Assembly: GCA_044228795.1 (NCBI GenBank)
Contig: JBGAUE010000007.1
Span: forward strand, 98,011-162,010
DNA: 64,000 nt
Direction: 5' to 3'
Source of the DNA: M0108 sp044228795
GTDB lineage: Bacteria > Pseudomonadota > Gammaproteobacteria > Chromatiales > Chromatiaceae
The stretch's first letter is position 1; every line of letters starts with the position of its first letter. Of the stretch, positions 16,447 to 23,640 are shown one piece after another. The position numbers were made by a program, and so were the translations under genes. Under the pieces are notes generated by a model that did no database searches, was not told the origin of the DNA, and worked only from the letters and a program-made list of their open reading frames with translations.

Positions 16447-19119
16447 ATGTCCGACGCCTACGATTTGCCCTACCCCGAGCAGGAACTACCGTCCGGCGAC
16501 AGGCTACGGATCCCCCCCCATTCGATCCAGGCCGAGCAGTCCCTGCTGGGCGGCCTCATGCTGGACAACCAGACCTGGGATTCCGTGGCCGACAAGGTGG
16601 GCGAAGGCGACTTCTACCGGCGCGAACATCGCCTGATCTTTGGCGCCATCCGTGACCTGGCCGCCCGCGACCAGCCCTTCGACGTCGTCACCCTGGCCGA
16701 GATGCTGGAGCGCACCGACCAACTGGAGGACGCCGGCGGCTTGCCCTACCTGGGAGTCATTGCCACCGGCACCCCCAGCGCCGCCAACGTCAAGGCCTAC
16801 GCCAAGATCGTCCGCGAGCGCTCGGTACTGCGGCAGCTCATCTCCGTCGGCACCGGCATCAGCGACATTGCCTTCAATACCGAGGGCCGGGAGGTAGCGG
16901 AGCTGCTGGACGAGGCGGAACGGCGGGTCTTTGAGATCGCCGAGCAGGAACAACGTGGCGGTGGCGGCTTCCAGCCCCTGCGCAGTCTCCTCGGCAAGGC
17001 CGTGGACCGCATCGAGATCCTCTTCCAGCGCAACGAGCCTATCACCGGTCTGCCTTCCGGCTTCGCCGATTTCGACGAGATGACCTCCGGCCTCCAGCCG
17101 TCGGACCTCATCATCGTGGCGGGCCGCCCCTCCATGGGCAAAACGAGCTTCGCGATGAATCTCGCGGAAAACGTCGCGCTGGAGGTCAAGCGCCCGGTGG
17201 CCATCTTCAGCATGGAGATGCCCGGCGACGCCCTGGCCATGCGCATGATGTCCTCCCTGGGTCGCATCGATCAGCACCGGGTGCGCACCGGCAAGCTGGA
17301 GGAGGACGAATGGCCGCGCCTAACCTCGGCGGTGAATATGCTGGCGGACGCGCCCGTATTTATCGACGATACCCCGGCCCTGTCGCCCACCGAGGTGCGC
17401 GCCCGCTCCCGCCGCCTCAAGCGCGAACATGGCGACCTGGCACTCATTGTCCTGGATTACCTCCAACTCATGCAGGTGCCGGGTAACAATGAGAACCGCG
17501 CCACCGAGATCTCCGCCATCTCGCGGTCCCTCAAGGCCCTGGCCAAGGAACTCAAGGTCCCCGTCGTCGCCCTCTCCCAGCTCAACCGCAGCCTGGAGCA
17601 GCGGCCAAACAAGCGGCCGGTGATGTCGGATCTGCGTGAGTGCGTGACCGGGGACACCTTGGTCTTGCTGGCCGATGGCCGTCGGGTTCCCATTTGTGAA
17701 CTGGTCGGCCAAACCCCGGAAGTGCTCTCCATAAACGTAGCGGGCAGGCTGATCAAGGCAACCTCGGATAAGATTTGGCGAGTGGGCCCTAAACCCGTGT
17801 TCGAGGTCCGACTGGCCAGTGGCCGCCACCTGCGTGGCACGGCCAACCACCGGCTTTATGGCGCCGAGGGTTGGCGTACCATCGGCGAACTCAGTGCGGG
17901 TGACCGCCTGGGTACGGCGCGGCAAGTGCCAGAACCCTCATCGGCCCTTGTGTGGCCCGAGTCGGAAATTATTCTGCTCGCCCATCTGATGGGTGACGGC
18001 AGCTACCTCAAGGGCCAGCCCTTACGCTATACCACGGCTTCCGATGCCAACAGTCGGATAGTGTCTGATTCCGCCATCCAGCACTTCGGCGTTCAGGTCA
18101 ATCGCCATGAAGGCAAGGGGGCTTGGCATCAACTGGTATTCAGCGGCAATGGTAATCGCTGGCATCCAGCGGGTATCAACCTCTGGCTGCGCAATCTGGG
18201 GATATTTGGCCAACGGTCTCACGAAAAGCGGGTGCCATCGGCCCTCTTCCAACTCGCCAACGAGCAAATCGCCCTTTTCCTGAGACATCTATGGGCTACC
18301 GACGGTACCATCTCTCCCCGCAAACCGGGTCAGCGAGGCAGTCACGGTGTCCACCTGAGCACCAACAGTCAAGGCCTGGCTGACGATGTCATGGCCCTTT
18401 TGCTCCGCCTGGGTATCCGCGGACGCATCCAAGCCGTGACGAGTGCGCAATACCGCACCACTTACATGGTCTGGATCAGGGGCGCGGAACAGCAACGGCT
18501 TTTTCTCGGAGAGGTCGGGGCCTTTGGCCCCAGAGAAAACCAGGCCAAGCTGCTTAGCGCCCTGATTGCCCATACAGTCCCCAACACTAATTTGGACACT
18601 TTACCTGTCCAGGTCTTTGACCAGGTTCGTGCGGTCATGCGTTCCCAAGGTGTCACTACCCGAGGGATGGCCCAGATGCGTGGTACCTCCTATGGCGGTC
18701 AGGCACACTTCAACTTCGCACCATCGCGACAAACTCTGGCGAGCTATGCCGAGCTCCTAGACGACGAGCCATTGCGCAATCAGGCCAACAGCGACATCTT
18801 CTGGGATCGCATCGTCGCCATTGAGGAGGCTGGCGAGGAGGATGTCTTCGATCTCACCGTCCCCGGCCCTGCTAGTTGGCTGGCGGATGGCATCGTCAGC
18901 CACAACTCGGGAGCCATCGAACAGGACGCGGATCTCATTGTTTTTATTTACCGCGACGAGGTTTATCACGAGGATAGCAAGGATAAGGGGGTCGCCGAGA
19001 TCATCATCGGCAAGCAGCGCAATGGGCCCATCGGCACTACGCGGCTGACCTTCCTCGGCAAGTACACCAAGTTCGAGAACTACATCTCGGACGTATATGG
19101 GGACGAGGGCTACAGGTGA
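16447..19119 (+). CDS. dnaB: Replicative DNA helicase DnaB, interrupted by an intein
   Basis: An 890-codon precursor: a 468-residue DnaB plus a 422-residue intein. The hexameric helicase unwinds DNA ahead of the replisome and recruits primase. The N-terminal domain starts near residue 20 (PPHSIQAEQSLLGGLMLDN), Walker A GRPSMGKT is at 226-233, and Walker B falls in LALIVLDYLQLMQ. The first extein ends at SDLRE (residue 398) and the second resumes with SGAIEQDADLIVFIYRDEVY. Joining them restores the family's SDLRESGAIEQDAD motif exactly. The stop overlaps the alr start. Helicase function must depend on efficient protein splicing. Confidence 0.97.
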   Translation: MSDAYDLPYPEQELPSGDRLRIPPHSIQAEQSLLGGLMLDNQTWDSVADKVGEGDFYRREHRLIFGAIRDLAARDQPFDVVTLAEMLERTDQLEDAGGLPYLGVIATGTPSAANVKAYAKIVRERSVLRQLISVGTGISDIAFNTEGREVAELLDEAERRVFEIAEQEQRGGGGFQPLRSLLGKAVDRIEILFQRNEPITGLPSGFADFDEMTSGLQPSDLIIVAGRPSMGKTSFAMNLAENVALEVKRPVAIFSMEMPGDALAMRMMSSLGRIDQHRVRTGKLEEDEWPRLTSAVNMLADAPVFIDDTPALSPTEVRARSRRLKREHGDLALIVLDYLQLMQVPGNNENRATEISAISRSLKALAKELKVPVVALSQLNRSLEQRPNKRPVMSDLRECVTGDTLVLLADGRRVPICELVGQTPEVLSINVAGRLIKATSDKIWRVGPKPVFEVRLASGRHLRGTANHRLYGAEGWRTIGELSAGDRLGTARQVPEPSSALVWPESEIILLAHLMGDGSYLKGQPLRYTTASDANSRIVSDSAIQHFGVQVNRHEGKGAWHQLVFSGNGNRWHPAGINLWLRNLGIFGQRSHEKRVPSALFQLANEQIALFLRHLWATDGTISPRKPGQRGSHGVHLSTNSQGLADDVMALLLRLGIRGRIQAVTSAQYRTTYMVWIRGAEQQRLFLGEVGAFGPRENQAKLLSALIAHTVPNTNLDTLPVQVFDQVRAVMRSQGVTTRGMAQMRGTSYGGQAHFNFAPSRQTLASYAELLDDEPLRNQANSDIFWDRIVAIEEAGEEDVFDLTVPGPASWLADGIVSHNSGAIEQDADLIVFIYRDEVYHEDSKDKGVAEIIIGKQRNGPIGTTRLTFLGKYTKFENYISDVYGDEGYR
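17641..18906 (+). mobile_element. DnaB intein with LAGLIDADG homing endonuclease
   Basis: Residues 399-820 of the DnaB precursor. Splicing block A is CVTGDTLVLLADGRR (catalytic Cys1), block B has GTANHRLYG with the TxxH motif, block F is EDVFDLTVPGPASWLADGI, and block G is VSHN with Ser as the +1 residue. These are all the residues needed for splicing. Between the blocks lies a dodecapeptide homing endonuclease with two LAGLIDADG-type helices, LLAHLMGDGSYL and LFLRHLWATDGTI, both keeping an acidic catalytic residue. So the element looks complete for splicing and mobility. It interrupts the most conserved part of the helicase, the usual choice for inteins. Confidence 0.95.
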
Positions 19120-20255
19120 GGTTCACAGGTCCCCGCGCCCTGATCGACCTGGGGGCCCTGCAACATAACCTGGGAGTGGTGCGCAGGCAGGCCCCCGCCA
19201 GTCGGATCTGGGCCATCATCAAGGCGGATGCCTATGGCCACGGCCTGGAGCGGGCCGCCGCCGCCCTGACAGAGGCAGATGGGTTCGCCGTAGCCCGGGT
19301 CGAGGAGGCCCTGCGCCTGCGCACGGCGAGGGTTACAAAGCCCATCCTGGTCCTGACCGGCGCCCTCTCCCGCGAGGAAACCGCCGCCGCCCTAGAGCAC
19401 CAACTCGACCTGACCCTGCACCAAGCCGAACAAGTGACCTGGCTCGAGGCCTTACCCCCCTGCCCCCCGCTGCGCGTCTGGATCAAGGTCGATACGGGGA
19501 TGCATCGTCTGGGTTTCGACCCCCTTGAGGTGCCCGCTATCCAGTCGCGACTTGCCGCCTGCCCACAGGTGGCGCCGCTACCGGGCCTCATGACCCATCT
19601 GGCCAATGCCGACAACCCTGAGGATCCCTTGACGGACCGCCAGTGTCTGCGGTTGCGGGCCCTGGCTAGGCCGGACCAAGCCTTAAATATCGGCAACTCC
19701 GGCGGCCTCCTGGCCTTTCCCGCCGCACGCACGGCTTGGGTCAGACCCGGCATCATGCTCTACGGCGGCTCCCCCTTCTCTTGCCTGAGCGCGGAAGAGT
19801 GCGGCCTGGAGCCCGTAATGACCCTCATGACCCAGATTTCCGCCGTCCACCACTTCCATGCCGGGGACCGCATTGGGTACGGGGGCACCTTCTCATGCCC
19901 TGAGGACATGCCGGTGGGCGTGGCCGCTATCGGCTATGGTGACGGCTACCCTCGCCATGCCCCTACAGGGACACCCGTGCTGGTGGGGGGCCGGCGGGTG
20001 GCCCTGATTGGGCGCGTCTCCATGGACAGCATCAGCCTGGACCTGCGCCAGGCCCCTGGGACCCAACCCGGCGACGAAGTCATACTCTGGGGCCGCGGCC
20101 TGCCGGTGGAGGAGATTGCTCAAAACGCTGGCACAATCAACTACGAGTTACTCTGTGGTCTGAGCGCGCGAGTGCACAGGGCATCCATGCCAATACCACA
20201 GTCGTTAAGCATTAAATCGCGCGAGAACCACAACCAAAGAGAGGAAAGGCAATGA
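19116..20255 (+). CDS. alr: Alanine racemase
   Basis: A 379-residue PLP enzyme that interconverts L- and D-alanine for peptidoglycan. The PLP lysine is K36 in IIKADAYGHG, and the second catalytic base is Y255 in RIGYGGTF. Other landmarks are VWIKVDTGMHRLGF, LMTHLANAD, RPGIMLYGG and the end GTINYELLCGLSARVHR. The start is a GTG overlapping the dnaB stop (GTGA). The final 20 residues after the family's end are hydrophilic and unusual, and the stop overlaps the next gene by 4 bases, so alr may have been extended into the DUF302 gene's ribosome site. Confidence 0.95.
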   Translation: MRFTGPRALIDLGALQHNLGVVRRQAPASRIWAIIKADAYGHGLERAAAALTEADGFAVARVEEALRLRTARVTKPILVLTGALSREETAAALEHQLDLTLHQAEQVTWLEALPPCPPLRVWIKVDTGMHRLGFDPLEVPAIQSRLAACPQVAPLPGLMTHLANADNPEDPLTDRQCLRLRALARPDQALNIGNSGGLLAFPAARTAWVRPGIMLYGGSPFSCLSAEECGLEPVMTLMTQISAVHHFHAGDRIGYGGTFSCPEDMPVGVAAIGYGDGYPRHAPTGTPVLVGGRRVALIGRVSMDSISLDLRQAPGTQPGDEVILWGRGLPVEEIAQNAGTINYELLCGLSARVHRASMPIPQSLSIKSRENHNQREERQ

Positions 20256-20728
20256 AGATTGGTAATCTGTTGATTGGTTTTTTAGGTGGGGTGATCCTGG
20301 TAAGTGTCGTGGGGTGGCTGATGGCGCCGGGATTGATGCTGACAGAATACCAAAGCCCCTTTGGTGTTGAAGAGACGGTCGAAAACATCAAGCAAAGGGC
20401 GGTTGCTGAAGGATGGGTGGTTTCCAGCGTAACGCCACTGAACGATTCCGTGAAAAAACATGGTGGGGGTGATCTTCCGCCAATAAGGCTGGTTAATCTT
20501 TGCGAGCCTCATCATGCATTTAACATCCTGACGGAGGATAAGAATAAGATCGTCTCTGTAATGATGCCCTGTACTATTAGCGTCTATCAGAAAGCCGATG
20601 GCAAGACATATATCGGCACCATGAATGCTGGGTTATTGGGAAAGATGTTTGGTGGAACCGTAGCAAAGGTCATGGGTGGCGAAGTAGCAGCCCAGCAGCA
20701 GAAATTCATATCGTTCGCCAATCAATAG
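20252..20728 (+). CDS. Membrane-anchored DUF302 protein (copy 2 of 3)
   Basis: A 158-residue protein with an N-terminal hydrophobic segment (LLIGFLGGVILVSVVGWLM) that is probably an uncleaved anchor, followed by a DUF302 domain: FGVEETVENIKQRAVAEGW, a Cys in VNLCEPHHAFNIL and a second Cys in MMPCTISVYQ. It starts within the end of alr (ATGA overlap) with GAGGAAAG as ribosome site. Function is unknown. It shares the domain plan of the DUF302 proteins at 1800 and 41595 but has a different N terminus and C-terminal tail. Confidence 0.8.
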   Translation: MKIGNLLIGFLGGVILVSVVGWLMAPGLMLTEYQSPFGVEETVENIKQRAVAEGWVVSSVTPLNDSVKKHGGGDLPPIRLVNLCEPHHAFNILTEDKNKIVSVMMPCTISVYQKADGKTYIGTMNAGLLGKMFGGTVAKVMGGEVAAQQQKFISFANQ

Positions 20729-20757
20729 CGGCCAACATCGCGCTTTAACGAGATGGG

Positions 20758-20784
20758 AAATCCCCCGGCTCTGCCGGGAGATTT
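20758..20784 (+). terminator. Hairpin after the DUF302 gene
   Basis: Twelve-base arms (20758-20769, 20773-20784) with one mismatch surround a TCT loop, 30 bases after the DUF302 stop. The right arm ends in ATTT followed by CTCC. Likely the terminator of the rpsF-to-DUF302 transcription unit. Confidence 0.55.
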
Positions 20785-20827
20785 CTCCAGTTTGACATTT
20801 CCAGCATACAACGACGATAGCCCGTAG

Positions 20828-20859
20828 GATGCGCTGAGCGTCTGTTTGCGAAGCGCATC
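20828..20859. repeat. Palindromic intergenic repeat
   Basis: GATGCGCT (20828-20835) and AGCGCATC (20852-20859) are perfect 8-base inverted arms around 16 bases, within CCCGTAGGATGCGCT. GTAGG-TGCGCT-type palindromes occur as dispersed intergenic repeats in many proteobacteria. No other copy was noticed in this window. Confidence 0.45.
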
Positions 20860-20971
20860 AACTAGTGATCAATTGAGCGGGATAGTCAGCGCTAAGAGGC
20901 CGGGGAGGCTTGACGGGTAACTCTGTGGCAAAGCTCAGAATCTAGCTGCAAAGAATCGAAAGAAGAAACCC

Positions 20972-21484
20972 ATGAATTTGAAGATCACAATTAGAAGCGA
21001 AACTGAAGCCGATGTGAACGTAATAACCGAGGTCACCGAAGCCGCATTTAAGACTCTGGAGATTAGCAATCACACTGAGCAGTTCATCGTTGCGGCGCTA
21101 CGCGCCGCGCAGGCACTCACGATATCGCTTGTCGCGGAAGTAGATGGCCGTGTGATTGGACATATAGCCTTCTCTCCCGTGGCCATTTCGGGCGACACTC
21201 AGAACTGGTACGGCCTAGGACCAGTCTCGGTGTTACCGGGGTATCAGCGGCAAGGCATTGGCAAGGCCCTGATTCAGGAAGGGCTGTCACGCCTGAAAGA
21301 CATGAGGGCCCAGGGTTGTTGTCTTGTCGGTCATCCTGATTACTACCGGAAATTCGGGTTCAAGCATGTGCCGGAACTTGTGATTGAGGGCGTTCCACAG
21401 GAAGTTTTCTTCGCTCTGTCTTTCGACGGCCAGACTCCGCATGGTACCGTCACTTTCCACGAGGGATTCAAGACCGAGGGCTAA
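20972..21484 (+). CDS. GNAT-family N-acetyltransferase (cassette-like gene)
   Basis: A 170-residue acetyltransferase. The acetyl-CoA binding motif A is LGPVSVLPGYQRQGIGKALIQEG, with the Q-R-Q-G-I-G-K-A turn; upstream DGRVIGHIAFSPVAI is the preceding strand. The C-terminal part (GCCLVGHPDYYRKFGFKHV) is typical of the YhbS-like subgroup. The acceptor substrate is unknown. The stop codon TAA is embedded in CTAACCC, the left box of attC-like site D, which is the hallmark arrangement of integron gene cassettes; GNAT proteins are common cassette cargo. Confidence 0.88.
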   Translation: MNLKITIRSETEADVNVITEVTEAAFKTLEISNHTEQFIVAALRAAQALTISLVAEVDGRVIGHIAFSPVAISGDTQNWYGLGPVSVLPGYQRQGIGKALIQEGLSRLKDMRAQGCCLVGHPDYYRKFGFKHVPELVIEGVPQEVFFALSFDGQTPHGTVTFHEGFKTEG

Positions 21485-21547
21485 CCCATCATTCCACCGG
21501 ACCTTGCGCATAAAGCCGCGCAAAGCCGGTGAATCCAAACATTAGGT
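21481..21547 (+). repeat. attC-like integron recombination site D
   Basis: Starts with CTAAC containing the GNAT stop, then ATTCCACCGG, TTGCGC (21504-21509) facing GCGCAA (21518-21523), CCGGTG (21526-21531) facing CACCGG (21495-21500), and AATCCAAAC, ending ATTAGGT (21541-21547), which is GTTRRRY except for its first base. The unpaired base in ATTCCACCGG against CCGGTGAATCC mimics the extrahelical bases that orient attC recombination. Both arms closely match site B. Confidence 0.6.
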
Positions 21548-21562
21548 TTACCCGTCGTGCGC

Positions 21563-21591
21563 GGAAAGCCCCGTTATTCAGGGCGGGGATG
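21563..21591 (+). mobile_element. IS200/IS605-like right-end hairpin remnant
   Basis: GGAAAGCCCC followed by a short loop and CAGGGCGGGGATG forms a CCCCG/CGGGG stem (21569-21573 with 21584-21588). Nearly the same hairpin closes many IS200/IS605 elements, where it also serves as the scaffold end of the TnpB-associated omega RNA. No tnpA or tnpB is present, so this is at most a relic. Confidence 0.4.
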
Positions 21592-21685
21592 GGTAGCGCC
21601 GGAGGATGGACCCGTCCGGTTACTGTGTCGGTGGGAATCTGTTGCTGTTCGCTGTACTGGCGTACGATAGGAATCGGAGTTTCAC

Positions 21686-21922
21686 ATGAAGACCTGTTTG
21701 TTGCGGTCCTGTGTACTCGCTCTGAGCCTTAACTGCGGCATTTCCGGGACAAAAGCGGCCGATTGCTATTGGCTGCGCTTGAATGGGCTCTCTGTCGCGA
21801 AGTCCTCTGATTTTTTAGCCCCGGGTGACTACCTGCCTCTTATCGGACTGGAGCCCGGCGAAACCTATAGCCTGCTCTCAGGCACGGAGCCATCCATCGA
21901 GCTTCTAGGCAGGTATCGGTGA
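21686..21922 (+). CDS. Small exported protein of unknown function
   Basis: A 78-residue protein that begins MKTCLLRSCVLALSLNCG and has a likely signal peptide ending at SGTKAAD. CGGAG lies 5-9 bases before the ATG. The mature part is about 53 residues, with SDFLAPGDYLPLIGLEPGE, and matches nothing I recognise. A second short frame begins with a GTG overlapping the stop (VTAPALASDQEWKQFVANAV, ending at 22014), so the gene may be frameshifted or followed by a coupled small gene. It lies between the IS-like relic and the TMEM43 gene. Confidence 0.45.
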   Translation: MKTCLLRSCVLALSLNCGISGTKAADCYWLRLNGLSVAKSSDFLAPGDYLPLIGLEPGETYSLLSGTEPSIELLGRYR

Positions 21923-22119
21923 CAGCGCCCGCCCTGGCATCGGACCAGGAATGGAAACAGTTCGTCGCAAATGCCGTCATCGAGCCGATCCCCGAGCGCT
22001 GGCAGTTGCCGTGACGCCGGCCATTTTGACGCGGAAGCCCGACCCGTGGAGAGAGGCTGGCGGCCGCTGGCGACTCGACCCGCTTTCCGACCCATGCAAT
22101 CACCATGAGGAGTAGGCCG

Positions 22120-23310
22120 ATGGGCAGAGATTCATTCACAGAGGTCACGACGCAGTCCTGGGGCAGCCGTCTCGGCCAGTCCGTAAAAGGGGTCGTGTTT
22201 GGGGGCGTGCTGTTGATCGCGGCCTTCCCCCTCCAGTTCTGGAACGAGGGTCGGGCGGTTGACCGGGCGAAAGCCCTCGAGGAAGGGGCGGCAGCTGTGA
22301 TCAGCGTGGCATCGGATACTGTCGAACCGGCCGGCGAGGGTAAGCTGGTGCACATGATAGGGCAGGCCACCACCCAGCAGGTTCTGGCCGATACGGACTT
22401 TCCGATATCCGCAAAGGCTATCAAGCTGTCCCGAGTGGTGGAGATGTTCCAGTGGAAGGAAGATGCGCACTCCCAGACGCGCGAGAAGCTGGGCGGCGGA
22501 ACCGAGACCCTGACCACCTACACCTATGCCAAGACCTGGAGCCCCAAGGTGATCGATGCGTCGACGTTTCGCCAGCCGGAGGGGCACGACAATCCCTCAT
22601 CCATGGCCTACGCAGGCAAGGACTACCAGGCTACTGAGGTGGGGCTGGGGGCCTTCCGCCTGAACCAGAGCCTGATCGGTCGGTTGAACCGCTTCGAGCC
22701 GCTCAGCGTCAGCGTCGAGAACAACAAGGTGCCGCACTTTATGGCCAACAAAGCGGTCACCTTGCAGGGGAGCACTTTCTACCTCGGGATGGATCCGAGC
22801 AACCCGGAGATCGGCGATCTTCGCGTCAGCTTCCAAGCGGTAATGCCGGCGATGGTGAGTATCGTTTCGCAACAGCGGGGCAACAGCTTTGTACCCTACA
22901 TGGCGAAGAGGGGCGAGGTCGAGCTGCTCGAATACGGCGAGACCTCTGCCGCCGCCATGTTCAAGGGGGCGCAGGAAAGCAACGCCATGCTGACCTGGAT
23001 CCTCCGCGGAGTGGGGTTCCTTTTCATGTTTGTCGGGCTGAAAACCATTCTCGCTCCCCTGCGCACCTTGGGTGCGGTGGTGCCAGTCATCGGCAACATC
23101 GTCGGATACGGAACGGGTCTCATCGCGTTCCTGCTGGCGTTGGCCCTCTCGCTGATCACCATCGCCATCGCCTGGATCTTCTACCGGCCGCTGCTGGGCG
23201 TTGGACTCCTGGTGGCGGGGCTTGCGATTCCCCTGTCGCTGAAGTTGTTGCGACCTGGAGGGGGTGCAGCGGCGGCCGGCGCCGCGGGCAACCCGCCGGC
23301 GGCCGGCTGA
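22120..23310 (+). CDS. TMEM43-family membrane protein
   Basis: About 396 residues. An N-terminal membrane segment (GVVFGGVLLIAAFPLQFWNEGR) is followed by a long extracytoplasmic region (residues about 45-280) and a C-terminal cluster of helices (MLTWILRGVGFLFMFVGLKTIL, then GLIAFLLALALSLITIAIAWIFYRPL), with a Gly/Ala-rich tail. This is the TMEM43/LUMA pattern (PF07787), including NEGR near the first helix and GFLFMFVGL near the end. Bacterial members have no known function. The ATG at 22120 has GAGGAG 7 bases upstream and is preferred to the ATG at 22105, whose codons make up that site. Confidence 0.82.
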   Translation: MGRDSFTEVTTQSWGSRLGQSVKGVVFGGVLLIAAFPLQFWNEGRAVDRAKALEEGAAAVISVASDTVEPAGEGKLVHMIGQATTQQVLADTDFPISAKAIKLSRVVEMFQWKEDAHSQTREKLGGGTETLTTYTYAKTWSPKVIDASTFRQPEGHDNPSSMAYAGKDYQATEVGLGAFRLNQSLIGRLNRFEPLSVSVENNKVPHFMANKAVTLQGSTFYLGMDPSNPEIGDLRVSFQAVMPAMVSIVSQQRGNSFVPYMAKRGEVELLEYGETSAAAMFKGAQESNAMLTWILRGVGFLFMFVGLKTILAPLRTLGAVVPVIGNIVGYGTGLIAFLLALALSLITIAIAWIFYRPLLGVGLLVAGLAIPLSLKLLRPGGGAAAAGAAGNPPAAG

Positions 23311-23325
23311 TCCAAAGAGGAACGT

Positions 23326-23351
23326 CGGGCGCTCCGCGCTTGGGGCGCCCG
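23326..23351 (+). terminator. GC-rich hairpin after the TMEM43 gene
   Basis: CGGGCGC (23326-23332) and GCGCCCG (23345-23351) form a perfect 7-base stem with a 12-base loop, 16 bases after the stop. There is no T-run. The rest of 23311-23640 holds no gene I would support. Confidence 0.4.
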
Positions 23352-23640
23352 TCGCACGCGGTTTGTGCGCGCCCTTGGGGGGCTTGAAATCAGTGGGATA
23401 TTGGACGGTGAACGGCCCGCCATTCGTCCGCGAGCGTTTTCGCCTTTTGGATCTGTGCGGGCGTCATGAGAGTCGGCATTGTGGCGGCGACTGTGTCGCC
23501 CGCTGTGGATACCGTAAGATCCTGGAGGATAACCGGCAACAGAGTGGACGTAGTAGGGTCCGGCTAAGGCTTGGGGACAGGAAAAAATATGCAGCGCACG
23601 GCATCGGGAAAAATGCATCGCTGGGCAGTTTCGCTCCCGC

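Noticed and set aside
21919..22014. Short GTG-started frame overlapping the stop of the small exported protein
   Set aside because: Only 31 codons; could be a frameshifted tail but there is nothing to compare it with, so it was mentioned under the small protein instead of listed as a gene.
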